From Mauremys mutica (taxonomy: Eukaryota > Chordata > Testudines > Geoemydidae), in contig NC_059080.1 of NCBI RefSeq assembly GCF_020497125.1, positions 69,918,618-69,982,617 of the forward strand: DNA of 64,000 bases, given 5' to 3'. Below are positions 1-11,349 of this stretch, in pieces. The translations under genes were made by a program, and so were the position numbers. Every line of letters begins with the position of its first letter. Positions within the stretch are counted from its first letter, which is position 1. Below the pieces are notes generated by a model. That model was not told the origin of the DNA and ran no database searches. It worked only from the letters and a program-made list of their open reading frames with translations.

Positions 1-1571
1 TATTATATAAAAGAAATAATCAACAGAAGGGCCTGCAGTTGTAGTGCAATAGCTGTATGCCTCGCCTGCATGGTGAGTTATAAGGCTGGAAGCCCAGTTA
101 TTGCTGTACTCAGGAAGGAAATAACCCATTCAGGAAATAATAACATTGACTTTCAGAAGGAGAAAAACAGCCATGAAGTTTTGCTATACTCAGATGAGTT
201 AGACCTAGAGAACTGTGCAGAAGCTGCCAGTTTTGGTTTGCCTAGGTTTCAACAAACTTTGCCAGCAGGTTGGTTTGCTTTGCTCGGTTTCTCACCAATG
301 AGTTTCAGGTTCACAGGAATTTGAAAACACAGAGTAAATAGGGAACTGGCCATGCTTTGTTAATTCCCCTCTTCCCTTGCACACACTGAATTTCCTGCAG
401 TCCTCTTAGGTTATACAGGAGGCAGTGGCCTAGGTAGCCTGTATTACTGTGCAGCACATTCAGAATCATCTCAGGCCACACAGTGTGCCAAGGGGAAGCA
501 AATGGACTCTGTGGAGACTTGCTGCATTACTTTGGAGGTGGCTTACCTGCCCTGAGAGATAAGGGGAGGGTGCCTACTTTTGCTGGCTCCCAACAGTAGG
601 ATGATGGGGAAATTGTGATGGGGGCCTCAAAGCTGCAGACTCATGCCCACGGGCTTTCAGCTTTGCTCCGTGAATACTTGTCCTCCCCTCTCACAACACA
701 AGGGCTATAGTAATCCTTCCGGAGCCACAGCTGGGGCAAAATGGGGATCAAGGTGGGTCTCAATGTATTTGGGTGTTGGGAGAGTTGGGTGTGAGTATGT
801 TCTTCCATTTTTCTCCCTCCTCCGCTAGCCCAGTAGCCCATCCTCTCTTCAGAGATGATGGTTCCATTCAGGGAGCACAAAATCCTCCAAGGCTGATTGT
901 CAATGAGCTACAGAGAGAAAAGACCCACCAACACAAAGTTGGAAAGGCTCTCTTCATGTGCTTCCAGAGCCCAGGGCTGAGTAACAGATTGTGCTGGCTG
1001 ATCAGGGGACGGGATCTGGTGGGGCATTTCTAGCCCTGAAGGGGGATTTCTCCCTCAAAATATGTACAACGTTCTGTGGTAGCAGAATCATGCTGTGCCA
1101 TAGAGCTCTGCGCCATGGAGTCTGATAGGTTCTGGATTTTCCCCTTATTCTCCTATTTATGGGCCTGAGTTTCAGAAGAATTGAGCACCCACACTTCCAG
1201 CTGGCTTCCATTACAATTCTACACAGTCAGCACTTTTGAAAATTAGGCCATATTTCTATTAAATCTATTAATAAAGAAAGATGCTTGTTAGGGCAATGAT
1301 CCTTCTGCAATTATAATTAGAAAGTATGTCTGATCTGACCCTCCCAGATTCCAAATTATATTTATCCCTCACATTTTTCAATATTTTGTGCAGCACTTCT
1401 CAGCCTGATTAGGATCTAAGAATAAATAAATTTGCTCCAATTGTCCATTTTTCAGCTGAAAAGGAAATGCATTTCTGTTTTGACATTTCCTTAAAAAGGA
1501 TCAGACTGTTCTCTTGACTTTTGTGCAGTGTCATAGGTCAGTTGGAAACTCTCTAATTACTCTTATGAGCT
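1..1571. other. Gene-free sequence, nothing recognised
   Basis: Mixed-composition sequence with only short chance ORFs (under 90 codons, overlapping on both strands). I see no exon-like run with splice sites, no RNA gene and no recognisable repeat boundary. Confidence 0.5.
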
Positions 1572-1661
1572 GTGGGCTAAATTCTCTTCTCACTTACACT
1601 TGTGCGACTGTACTAAATACAGTAAAGTTGTGGTGATGATAGTGAGAGAGAATTTGGCCCT
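1572..1661. repeat. Imperfect palindrome (hairpin repeat)
   Basis: The left arm reads GGGCTAAATTCTCTTCTCAC and the right arm GTGAGAGAGAATTTGGCCC, so the two arms are near-perfect reverse complements around about 50 bp. It belongs with the other dispersed hairpins in this window. It has no coding content, and I know no family name for it. Confidence 0.5.
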
Positions 1662-1897
1662 ATTGCTTTCCATGTAGGAGTTGTTCATAACAATAAAATA
1701 TTTGTCCTCCATGCCAGTATATATGGCAGCAATTCCTTCCTGTTTTTGCCTACAGGTGGTGAACATGGGACCAGATTAGTGACTTCATCAGAATGGTAGA
1801 GGGTGCTTTGAGAAGGGAACAATTAATTAATTCCCAAAGAAGGCTTCTGAACGCATCATCTAAGAAAGAAACAGTGTATGTGTGGACTAAAAACAGT

Positions 1898-1982
1898 GGG
1901 CCAGATCCTCAGGGTGTAAATCAGAGTCTCTCCATTGACTTCAGTGGAGTTATGCCGATTTACACCAGCTGAGGATCTGCCC
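1898..1982. repeat. Palindromic repeat with CATTGACTTC core
   Basis: The left arm is GGGCCAGATCCTCAG and the right arm CTGAGGATCTGCCC. Inside them, GTGTAAATCAG pairs with CGATTTACAC, and the centre is CCATTGACTTCAGTGG. The whole 85 bp can fold into one hairpin. Related halves and cores recur at about 13261, 33226, 57254 and 61754. This looks like a dispersed sauropsid palindromic repeat rather than a gene; the family is not identified. Confidence 0.65.
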
Positions 1983-2055
1983 AAATACTCTTGAAGGTAT
2001 GTTAATTCAAAATCAACAGAGATTTTGTGAGCAAAGGAGAAAATGGTTCCTCTAA

Positions 2056-2347
2056 GGCCTGGCCTACACTCAAAGTTGTATCAAGGTAACTAAAGTAAGG
2101 TGCCACAAGTACTCCTGTTGTTTTTAAAGTATTGAAGTTATTCCAGTTTCATTAAACCAGTCCAACTTTGTGTGTGGACACTCTTATATTGGTTTAAATC
2201 CAGCTGATATTAGTGCACATTCACAGGCAAAAACTAAACCAATATAAGCCAGGTCTAAACCAATATAAAAGTGTCCACACACAAAGTTGTACCTGTTTAA
2301 CTAAACTGGTTGTTAAGCCATTGCAAGATGTGTTTGTAGATTAGACC
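2056..2347. mobile_element. Harbinger-type MITE, 292 bp
   Basis: Flanked by a 3-bp duplication TAA (2053-2055 and 2348-2350). The ends are GGCCTGGCCTACA and, read inward from the right, GGTCTAATCTACA. Internally, a roughly 33-bp inverted repeat (2163-2197 with 2257-2290) built on TGTGTGTGGACAC and TAAACCAATATA gives it strong foldback potential. There is no coding capacity. TWA target duplications fit the PIF/Harbinger superfamily, and the termini resemble those of the MITEs at 20485, 20741, 32501 and 56803. Superfamily assignment is inferred from the TSD and ends only. Confidence 0.65.
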
Positions 2348-2350
2348 TAA

Positions 2351-4429
2351 TTTCCATTCCCCTCCTTTCCCCCAAAAAACCCTTCTTTCTAGGGCAAACC
2401 TAGAATCCACTTTGCGTGAGCAAGAAATGTTATCAGTGACTGTCACAGGTAAAACATGCTAGTTAATGTAACAAAATGTTCTGACATGAGTGTCAGACAC
2501 AGTCAGCATGTCCCTTGGTATAATTTATTACTTACCAGGCTTAAGCAATGATATACACAATTAGGTCCTAAATTGGAGGGTATTGCCTGTCCAGCATGGA
2601 TTTGTATATACCCTTGCACATTCCACATTCACAGTACTATTTGAACAAGAATGCATATGAGAGAACATTTTGTTTCCCAGCAATTGCATATTAACAATTA
2701 TTGTTGTGGTTACCAGCTTGCTACAGCAACGGTGGTCAAATAGCTACAGTTTGTGCTGCCTTTTTTCAGATGACTATCCTATATTTTTGGCTTGCACAAA
2801 AGCATTGCATAACGGAGATTAACCACTAGCAAGAGAAATGTTGAACACGTTCACACTGTGGTTGTAAATAATGCAAGTCAATGATTCCACTTTTTTTTTG
2901 TTTTGTTTTTGCAAAAGTAAGTTGCTTTGGTTTTTCTGCCAGTAGACACATCAACATCTTTGAACACCCACAAGTACCAAATCATTCATATTCCAGATTT
3001 TCCATGAGATTTCATTTCTTGTCAGTAGATAAATGAGAGTCATCATTAACCACCTCATCTCCTAAAATCCCAAGGCCATGAACTATCTCTCCAAATAAAA
3101 TCAACAGTTTTTTTCCCCCATATTATTGCGTACAGAAGCATACTGATTAGTTTTAGTTTAATGTTCTTTGGGTCACTCACCCACAATCTGGAGAGCAATG
3201 CAAACTATGCTTCCATGAACATTAAGCAGATGGTAATTTCTGGCTATTGACTACCCGTTGAAAAAATACTATGTATTCAAATGAAATATACGTAATTATA
3301 CATCTACCTGTGCAAATGGAACAGAGTAGGCTAAATGTATCCCTTCTGTAACAGCTACACTGACTTTCAATGGGCTAGAACGGCATTGTCTAGACCAAAT
3401 TCCCAGTTGAATAAGAGCATGCAACCATGATTCCAACAGTTACAGAGACAAACCAGGAATGAATTTGGCCCAGTTTCTGTGTCTTGGGGCATAGACTGTG
3501 GCTTCGTATCTGTGCATACTGTAAGTGCTCAATAAATAATGAAATGGATGTTCTAGAAAAGTAGGTCCAAATGTACCTGTCCCTGTTCCTTCTATTGGAC
3601 AGTCTATCGGTTTGTCCTATACTAGATACATACAAAAGATGTGCATGTATCATATTTATTTGATACACCTAAGGATATGGATATCCTACAGATTTTGCTT
3701 CTGTGGGTGGTAGGTGATGGGGTTAATTTATTATTAATTATTATTAGTATTAATTATTATTTTGGAGGTGATGACTTAAAACATCTTAGATTATTGGTCT
3801 TTTACTCATACCCTCCAACGGTCTGATGGTGAACCCAGCAAGATAACATTAAATCATCACTTTACAATAACCTTTCTCACTAGGTAGAGTGATAGTGTGG
3901 CCCAGTAGATAAGCCACTGAACAGGCAGTATGAGTTGGAGAGAGACTATGGAGAGATATAAAGTTCACGGGGGAACTCTCAACTCACTTAACTCTCAAGT
4001 GAAACTAAATTTCTGAGGAAATCTTGAGCATGAGCCTTATTCTTGAATCCTCACAGCATACTACTCCAGTGATAAAGATCTCTCAACTTTAAACAGGGCT
4101 GATCCATAGCACAATATAGTTTTGACTTACAGTAGCCCTAAGACTCAGGCTTTAAGCTATGTGTTTCAATGAATGTTTAGATTGTCAGTCACCAATTATA
4201 GCTGTGCTTTGAAACTCTGGCATGCTATTGCCGTGCTTATATTCATTCTCAGTTTCTGTGAAGTGTTCTCTATTACTGCCTTGTTGCTGTGGTTGTTGTT
4301 GTTTTTAATAGACAATGACACATGCTTTGCCATGGGAAAAGAAGAACAGAAAGCAAAAGATTGCTGTTGAAACATTACTGAACAGACCCTTTCCTCTCCG
4401 AGAAAATGCATTTTACATTTGCATGAACT
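2351..4429. other. Gene-free AT-rich sequence
   Basis: No coding or RNA feature seen. It contains a TTA/ATT-rich low-complexity patch at about 3722-3762 and a CTTTCAATGGGC fragment near 3362 that may be a half-palindrome of the hairpin family. Confidence 0.5.
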
Positions 4430-4433
4430 CTTC

Positions 4434-4474
<41 letters not shown>
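4430..4474. repeat. (TC)n(AC)n compound microsatellite
   Basis: About 13 TC units run directly into about 9 AC units, a typical vertebrate compound dinucleotide tract. The minus-strand ORF across it, rich in RE and CV dipeptides, is an artefact of the repeat. Confidence 0.95.
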
Positions 4475-5190
4475 TGTTCTGACTTCAGTTATAATCAAAT
4501 TTGTTGTGGAGGGCTCCCGCAGTTACTAAATTGTTCCAAATTCCCAGTCACCTGTGCTGGGGAGAAGAATGCTATTTGCCTCCCTACTATATGTAGTTTG
4601 TAGAGTTTCTCGAGGACCCTTCCAGTCCTGTGATTCTATATGGAGCTGGCTAACAACCGCATTAAATTCTGAGGCCTAACAGAAGAATTCTTACTCAGCG
4701 AATGGACAAACTATCATAATTGCACCTCCACCCTTGATCCATTACTCCTAAGCTAGAGATACCTCTTCTTCTTTGGAGTGATGACAATCCGTGCTTTTGT
4801 GCTATGCAAGTCCCAAACTCTAAGTCCTACTATGAAAGGAAGGCTGGATGCAGGAAGTCAGGGGAGGGCCTTCCTGACACCTGACTAACTAATCAGGGCA
4901 CTGGAGTGAAGACTTCTCAGCCAATAGCCAACTATGACTCAAGAGGGAAGGGCTGGTTTCTTCCAAGATGGCAATCTGCAGGCCTATGAAATAAGGAGAG
5001 CTCCACAAACTACCGTATTACTTATGGTTCTTTAATGAAATTCTCACCTTACAACCCTAAGGGCTCAATCAAGGGCTCCTAGAGCCAGAGCCAGGTTGTG
5101 CGGGAGGATGTGTCCTGCTTAATGAGTGATGGCTAGAGTCATTATGACTGAGTAGTGCAGTAGCGCATTTCATGCTTCCAGGAGTTCTGG
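4475..5190. other. Gene-free sequence with a short CR1 3'-tail
   Basis: At about 4605-4640 the text GGACCCTTCCAGTCCTGTG followed by ATTCTAT matches the 3' end typical of older CR1 LINE copies (compare 29690-29733), so a CR1 tail of under 50 bp is likely. The rest shows nothing recognisable. Confidence 0.5.
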
Positions 5191-5198
5191 GGTTAGAA

Positions 5199-5532
5199 CA
5201 GGGATCGGCAACCTTTGGCACGCGGCCTATCAGGGAAATCCGCTGGCGGGCCGGGATGGTTTGTTTATCTGTAGTGTCCGCAGGTTCGGCCGATCGCAGC
5301 TCCCACTGGCTGCGGTTCACCATTCCAGGCCAATGGGGGCTGCAGGAAGCGGCATAGGCCGAGGGATATGCTGGTCGCTGCTTTCTGCAGCCCCGTTGTC
5401 CTGGAACGGCGAACCATGGCCAGTGGGAGCTGCGATTGGCTGAACCTGCAGATGCTGCATGAAAACAAACCGTCCCGGCCCACCAATTGATTTCCCTGAC
5501 AGGCCGCGTGCCAAAGGTTTGGCAGATCCCTG
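5199..5532. mobile_element. Non-autonomous hAT element, 334 bp
   Basis: Terminal inverted repeats: left CAGGGATCGGCAACC, right (read inward) CAGGGATCTGCCAAACC, followed on both sides by TTTGGCACGCGGCC. It is flanked by an 8-bp duplication, GGTTAGAA at 5191-5198 and GGTTAGAG at 5533-5540 (7/8). The interior is itself a large inverted repeat (CAGCTCCCACTGGC at about 5298 and GCCAGTGGGAGCTGCG at about 5419), so the element is almost one hairpin. The overlapping ORFs on both strands are a by-product of this symmetry. It would have depended on a hAT transposase supplied in trans. Confidence 0.85.
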
Positions 5533-5845
5533 GGTTAGAGTATTAACTGGCAGCCTTTGCTATGGCGCAGACACACAACCCTCTAGCTTCATCCTCCAGG
5601 CACTTGCCAAGGCCACACCCCTGCCCACGGCAGTATTCTCTGCTGGTAGTGTCAGTATTCAGGGACTGCTGGCTGCATCATTGTGGCCTTTTATGCAGAG
5701 AAGTACTATGATGGTGATGGGTCTTCTTGGACCCTCTCCCACCAACCCTGATGCACTGTAGTTTGGGAAACCATAGTTTGGCCCCAAGATTGTACCTAAA
5801 ATTATAAAACCTGCAGTCAATAACAAACAAAAGGGTTAATTAAAT

Positions 5846-6005
5846 ATATGGTAGAAATGGAAAATAAGATTAGAGGTGACACTTATGCCAGGAGGCCTTT
5901 TTCAGGCTGTGGAAAAAATAGAATACCATTATTTTTCCCACAGCCTGAAGAAGGCCTCATGTCCTAAATGTCATCTCTAATCTTGTTGTCTATTTCTAGT
6001 GTATA
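5846..6005. repeat. 150-bp near-perfect hairpin
   Basis: Starting near 5851, TAGAAAT and then AAGATTAGAGGTGACA and AGGAGGCCTTTTTCAGGCTG are mirrored by CAGCCTGAAGAAGGCCTCAT, TGTCATCTCTAATCTTG and ATTTCTA near 5998. Arms are about 65-70 bp with few mismatches and the loop is only about 13 bp (about 5919-5932). No clear target duplication was found. It may be a foldback MITE; a small-RNA hairpin is the alternative, with no direct support. Confidence 0.75.
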
Positions 6006-6303
6006 TTATAGCTGCACTGTTTGTGCCACTATAGTTAAAGTTGTGTCAGTGTTTCCATTATAAATCCCTGTTTTCAGAGGTTTGTAACTCAGCCATAAAA
6101 ATTTTTGCTCTAGGCTGAAACTTGGCATACAAGTTATAGGACTGGAAAAGATATAATATTTTTTCCTCCTATAACTCAAACACAGGTTTGTATTTTTAAA
6201 ATGAATATTTTGCAAGCTATTCGCCTATCATGCAGACTCACAACACACAGCACTTGAAATTACTTCAGAAGTACTCTTAACAGCCTAGTTGCTTAATTAT
6301 AAG

Positions 6304-6738
6304 TAAGGCTGCAATTTAGTCACAGAAGTCACCAAAGACCTCTGTGACTTCAGCCAGCACCGTCTGGGAGCTGCAGGGTCCCCTGCCACCTGCAGAGGCA
6401 GGGAGCTGCGGGGTACCCTGCTGTCCCAGGCTGACCACCACAGCTCCCAGCCACTATGGCGGCACGGGGAACCCGCACCACTCCTGGCCTCCCCAGCGGC
6501 ATGGGGGACCCCTGCCACTCCCTACTGCCACAGGTGGCACAGGGGACCTCTGCTGCTGCCCGCTGCTGTGGACAGCAGAGGGGGACCCTGGAGCTCTGAG
6601 CTCCCAGCCTCCCCTTTCTGTTAGGGATATTTTTAGTAAAAGTCAGGGACAGGTCATGGGCTTTCATGAATTTTTCATTATTCCCGTGATCTGTCCGTGA
6701 ATATTACTAAAAATACCCATGAAAAAATCTTAGCCTTA
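6304..6738. mobile_element. Non-autonomous hAT element, 435 bp
   Basis: Short terminal inverted repeat TAAGGCT at the left and AGCCTTA at the right, flanked by a perfect 8-bp duplication ATTATAAG (6296-6303 and 6739-6746). The interior is GC-rich at the left, with repeated GGGAGCTGCAGGG-like and GGGGACCC(C)TGC-like blocks, and AT-rich at the right. ORFs of 105-118 codons on both strands overlap and have no domain, so I treat them as spurious. Confidence 0.85.
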
Positions 6739-6746
6739 ATTATAAG

Positions 6747-7541
6747 CTCTTTTAAAACCTCCAAATACATATTTGCTGCAGTGAATTTTTAAGAAATGTA
6801 TTAAATTAATAGTTAAACAATCAGGTCAAATAATTTGGGTTTTAAAACTCTGTAATTAAATATTTATAGGATTGGGTCAATAATCTGCATTTTATAAAGG
6901 CTCCTAAGTACATATTTATATAATAAAGTGCAACAACTCTGCATTGCAGTCTAATGAGTCAATAACACACTTTTAGAAAACTTCATAAATGTAGTTACAT
7001 GGACCAATAATCTGCAGTTTTTCACATAAAAGACTCTCTGTTTAGCTAAGAAAACCTTATTCATGCAGAAACATAATCAGATCTGTTTCATCTGTCTTTC
7101 TTTTTTTCCATGTGTCGTGGTAATGAAAGAGCTAAATATACATAGCTTGGCTCAGAGCGAGGAGATATGATAGATGACTTCTAAAATTTGAACAGTGTAC
7201 TGTAAGACTGGAGATAAATTATTTAGAGAGAGACAAAAGAGTTCTAGCTACAGTCACAGTAATGTGATGAATTTAGTAATATTGAAAATTAACAAGGAAA
7301 TCCAGTTGCCACTGGGATCTGTTGGATTATTGAATAATCTCCCTGGAGAAGCGGTAAAAAACCCACCATCTGGGACATTGAAAATTACATTCAGCACAAT
7401 ATCAGAAAATTATAATTTGCAGAAAATTATCCTCTCTGGTGTGGGCATGGCCTAGATGACTCAGTACATCTTTTCAGTCTTCAAAGATATGTCCAAAAAA
7501 ACCAAGCCTTTTATCCTGTAACTGGATCCTCACCAGAAGGC
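6747..7541. other. Gene-free sequence
   Basis: AT-rich sequence between a hAT MITE and an LTR element. I see no exon, repeat boundary or RNA gene. Confidence 0.5.
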
Positions 7542-7546
7542 CCTAG

Positions 7547-7748
7547 TGTAATGTATGGAACATAATTGTGTATGTTCCACACCTAACCACTAGAGGGCAT
7601 TTGTATGTAACACGATCCCTAGTAGTGGGGCAGTAGAATGTGGCAAAGCAAGAAGCAACTCAGCAGCTGAGTAAACAAGCAGGTTACTTAGCTCTCTGTC
7701 CACGTCTTAACTGGCAGGTTCCTGGGTGCAGATGTAACAGATCTAACA
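7547..7748 (+). repeat. 5' LTR of the Gypsy element
   Basis: Starts TGTAATGTATGG and ends AGATCTAACA; aligns along its length with 11144-11344 (for example GGTTACTTAGCTCTCTGT in both). The LTR is followed at once by GTGGCGACGAGG, where a primer-binding site beginning TGG is expected. Confidence 0.85.
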
Positions 7749-7959
7749 GTGGCGACGAGGAGGTATCTGCTGTTTTAATTATCCTCCAGCACCAGGAGCC
7801 TATAAATGAGAGTGGACATGCTGATGGGTTGTGAGGAGATGACAGGCCTGGTGCAGTATTCGGTTCCTCAGCAGCAGGCCTTACTGAGGGAAGGAAGGGA
7901 GCACTCAAAATCCCTGTAGCTAGACAAGGCATGAGTTGTGGCCTCAACAGCCTCACAAA

Positions 7960-8770
7960 GATTTAAAGAGGCAGCATCTGTTTCACAACTGACACTGAAA
8001 ACATAGTTTTGCAAGCTGTGACATCATGGGGTCCCAGAAAGAATGTATGGACATGTCTGGAAGCACAACACAAAACTGGCCTGTGTACACTGGAGCAATA
8101 TTTTGCATTCTATGACATGCCAGATGTGAAGAAATTATATGGGTGGCAAGACATATCACCTACTTCACAGTCTCCAGACAAGCCATATATCAAGACTTTT
8201 GATGAGTTAGTGACAATATTACATGATTATTTTGCACCTTTGGAGATAGCTGAGCACTTTAGATCCCATAAATGCAATTAGCCCGAAGGTGAAACCATCA
8301 TGATGTATGGAGCTGCACTACAAAGATTAGCAGAATGCTGGAAATTTGGAAATGCCCTGCAAGTTGCCCCAAGGGATCAACTGGTATGTAGTATCAGATG
8401 AAGCAACCCAGAAGCATCTCCTGACAATAACCAGCCTCACGTTCAAGAGAACTATGGGGTTAGTTACCTCTATGGAGGCTGCCATCCGAGAGTGACATGA
8501 GCGTTAATCAGTGGGTAAGAGTGAACACTCTACATACAAATTACATTACACTCTATGGTGAAAAGACAAGAGAATCACAGGGAAATTTCTAACACTGTGG
8601 CAAGGGCGCACACAGTGCAACTGATTGCCATTTCCACCATGAGGACGGCCAATACTGGCGAAAAGGGGAACATCCAGGTCTGCCATCAAGAACAAAAGAC
8701 CAAATGACAAGAAGAAAAGACCAGAAACAAAACATAAAGTTCATGCTTTGAAAATAGAAGCCGACTAGAT
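7960..8770 (+). pseudogene. Gypsy gag relic
   Basis: The longest open piece is 8009-8281 (90 codons). It contains a stretch ending APLEIAEHFRSHKCN, which resembles the capsid region of vertebrate Gypsy Gag proteins. Downstream, other frames continue with RLAECWKFGNAL. Around 8595-8690 a degenerate zinc-knuckle-like region survives as HSATDCHFHHEDGQYW in a shifted frame. Multiple stops and shifts break it. Gag would form the particle and bind the element RNA; this copy cannot. Assignment rests on family resemblance judged by eye and on its position after the 5' LTR. Confidence 0.6.
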
Positions 8771-8799
8771 TCATAAGCCCTTGTCCATTTTTAACCCCA

Positions 8800-8945
8800 G
8801 AAGGGGCATTCCAGAAATGGACACTGCTCGTGTTCAGAGATGGGCTTTATTCTTCTTTATTCTTTATGAGGCCCATAACTATGATGTCAAGTTTCAGAGA
8901 ACTGCTCAACATTGTAATGCTGAGGGGTTATCACAACTATCACTG
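8800..8945 (+). pseudogene. RNase H C-terminal fragment of Gypsy pol
   Basis: The frame at 8781-8972 reads RWALFFFILYEAHNYDVKF and then AQHCNAEGLSQLSL. This matches the pattern at the end of the Gypsy RNase H domain (QRWAL...Y...H.NADALSRLPL). It sits directly before the integrase region as expected, but nothing of protease or the RT core lies between it and gag, so a deletion joins the two. The hallmark NADALSR-like motif is altered to NAEGLSQ. Confidence 0.6.
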
Positions 8946-9026
8946 TTGGATATAAGCGCCACGCAGCAATAAGATGACCTTACAGCTGTTGAAATGTTCA
9001 TTATGGCATAAATTGGCATACCCATG

Positions 9027-9712
9027 TGTAGCGGGGTGGCCACCCCGCTCCTGCCTGAAGGGGATAAAGCAGCCCTGGAGAGGGCTGCTGTGGGGAAACC
9101 TAGGCTGATTAGGGGAAGCAGCCACAGGTTGGGCTATGCCCCGGTCAGACCACAGCTGGCCCTATAAGAGGGCTGAGGGCCAGAGACTGAAGGCGACACT
9201 CTCTAGAGGCTAGAGAGAGAAGGATCTGGCTGCCTGGGAATCTGAGGAGGGTACCTAGGGTGGAGCAGTGCTGGGGAAGGGCAGAGGGAGCTGGGGAGCT
9301 CCAGCCTAGCAAAGCCCCAGGCTGCAGACCAAGTTAAGGGCCCATAAAAGGGTACTAGGGCTGCAGAAGGGCAGCCCAGGAATAGGCAGAGGCAGCTGGT
9401 CCAACCCCCCTTGCCAATGATGAGCAGTTTACAGTCTGAATTCTGCCCCAGAGAGCAGGGGCTAGATGATGACTGGCAGTAGCCACTGAGGCAAGGTGGG
9501 GATTGGGGGTTCCCCTGCATGGGGAGACCCAGATTGTGGGTTGCTGCTAGGAGGCAGAACCCTGATGTAAAGGGCACCGGGGTCCAGGAGGGACACAGGG
9601 GCCAGTGGCTGGCAAGGCATTAGCCGGCAGAGGGTGCTCTGAGCTCAAAGAGAGTTAATTCCCTGTACAAACAGTAGGAGGCACCAGGTTGGTGAGTCAT
9701 TGCCCTGCCACA
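9027..9712 (+). mobile_element. Solo LTR (retrovirus-like), 686 bp
   Basis: Begins TGTAGCGGGG, ends GCCCTGCCACA (TG...CA), and is flanked by a perfect 5-bp duplication CCATG (9022-9026 and 9713-9717). A TATAAGAG box lies at 9163-9170. There is no coding content; the ORFs across it are spurious. It was left by recombination between the LTRs of an element that had inserted into the older Gypsy copy, and it is much GC-richer than its host. The family (ERV or Gypsy) cannot be told from the LTR alone. Confidence 0.85.
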
Positions 9713-9724
9713 CCATGCGATACT

Positions 9725-10560
9725 GAAACAAGAAATAAGCAAGGACTTTACCTTAGCAAAGGTATATAATGCTACTTTAAAAAGTTGGAAGACAGAACCA
9801 GTGGAGAGCTTAAAACATTCTTCCACTGGAGGAATTAAATCATAGTTGCTCAAGTTGTCTGATGTGGGAAATTCATGCCATCTTTCCTATGAAACTCCAG
9901 GGAAGGGTCTTGGAGGAATTACATACAGAGCACCTAGTCAAGATGAAGACATTGGCTAGAGGATATGTCTGATGGCCAGGTATTGACTGACAGTTTGAGC
10001 AGTTAGTTAAGAATTGTTCCAGCTGTCAGAAGGTAAAAAATATGACTGGTTTGGCTAGTTCATCCTTGGAATTAGCCAACTGCTCCCTGAGTTCAATTTC
10101 AGCTGGATTTGACAAGCCCGTTCTCGGGTATACATTTTCTAGTAATAGTGGATGGATATTCCAAGTTGCTTGAAGTTTTCTACATGCCATCCATGACTTC
10201 TGCAAATGCCATATCAGTTCTACAGAGCCTTTTTGCTTCCACGGGACTGCCAAGACAAGTTGTAAGCAACAATGATCCACAAATTGTTTCAGATGATTTC
10301 CAAGCTTTCTTGAAAAGTAATGGTATCAAACACATTACATTTGCACCATACCATCCTGCACCAAATGGCTTAAGAGAATGCTTTATTTAAACCACAAAAC
10401 AAGCTTTGAAAGTTGCAACAAAACAACCAAGTTCAATATAGGCCAAACTTGAAAACAGCTTGTTGGCATATCGCAACACCTGGCAGGTGACAGCAAAGTT
10501 TGTTCCTAGGACACAGCCACTGATCTCACCTTGATTTGTTACCAGCAACGGGAGCTAATT
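9725..10560 (+). pseudogene. Gypsy integrase relic
   Basis: In successive frames it shows a zinc-binding-like end (QLVKNCSSCQK, about 9995-10030) and then the catalytic core. The open piece 10109-10390 contains FLVIVDGYSKLLEV (first core Asp), the region FASTGLPRQVVSNNDPQIVS (second Asp) and HITFAPYHPAPNGL (before the Glu region), typical of Gypsy integrases. Stops interrupt it at least four times, including just after ECFI at 10390. It would join element DNA to the host chromosome; this copy is inactive. Confidence 0.85.
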
Positions 10561-11143
10561 AGCAAGCAGACCACTCAAGCAAAGGACCAGGGAAACTCTT
10601 CAATTCCAGACAACATGTTCTTGCTTGAGATTACAGAGGTTACCACAAGTGGGTTCCAGGCACTATCCAAGCTCAAAAGGAATCTTATTCTTATGCCATT
10701 GCAGTAACACTGATGCATTATGGCATGACTGCATCAAGGAGATTTGGGATTTACCCTCAATATAAAGTGTCATGATACCATCTGTACCTGATTTGACTGA
10801 TCCAAAATTCTGAAGTTCCGGACACTGGAGTTCCACTGATTCCTGGAACAGAGTGACCAGAACCTGAATTGTCATATGAAGCATCTGTTCAAGTGTCTAC
10901 TCCATAACCTGAAAGATTCTAACCTATGTGTCAAAGGAAACCACCTGAGCAACTCAATCTGTAATAGTTCATAGTTGATATAGTTCATAGTTCCAGCTGA
11001 CGAGTGTTACAGAAGCAGAATAATCCTCTCATTTCATCTAGAGTGCTCAGATAGTCTATTCTGACCTGCTTAGTTATATTTGCAATATGTAATGTTAGGT
11101 TAGACATGTCTGAGGAGGTAACAACTCAATAAGTGGGGCGAAC

Positions 11144-11344
11144 TGTAATGTATGCAATGTAATTGTACATGTTCCATACCTATCCACTAGAGAGTATTTG
11201 TGGTATTAAGATCCTTAATAGCAGAGCAGTAAAATGCAGCAGAGCAAGAAGCAATGCAGCAGCTGAAGAAACAAACAGGTTACTTAGCTCTCTGTTTGTG
11301 TCTTAATTGGCAAGTTCCTGGGTCCAGATGTAACAAATCTAACA
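11144..11344 (+). repeat. 3' LTR of the Gypsy element
   Basis: Starts TGTAATGTATGC and ends AAATCTAACA, matching the 5' LTR at 7547-7748 with scattered differences. The preceding AGTGGGGCGAAC (11132-11143) occupies the polypurine-tract position. The divergence between the two LTRs agrees with the heavy coding decay. Confidence 0.85.
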
Positions 11345-11349
11345 CCTTG

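Larger units (their letters stand above)
7547..11344 (+). mobile_element. Decayed Gypsy-type LTR retrotransposon
   Basis: Bounded by two similar LTRs of about 201 bp, with a 5-bp near-match target duplication (CCTAG 7542-7546, CCTTG 11345-11349). The order is 5' LTR, gag relic, a short piece matching the end of RNase H, and integrase relic, then 3' LTR. Protease, most of reverse transcriptase and most of RNase H are absent, which points to an internal deletion near 8770-8800. A 686-bp unrelated solo LTR (9027-9712) sits in the RNase H-integrase linker. Every coding part has several stops, so the copy is dead. The order RT-RNase H-integrase is that of Metaviridae/Gypsy. Confidence 0.85.

Noticed and set aside
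6344..6700. 105-118 codon ORFs on both strands
   Set aside because: They lie wholly inside a hAT MITE whose GC-rich interior lacks stops in several frames.
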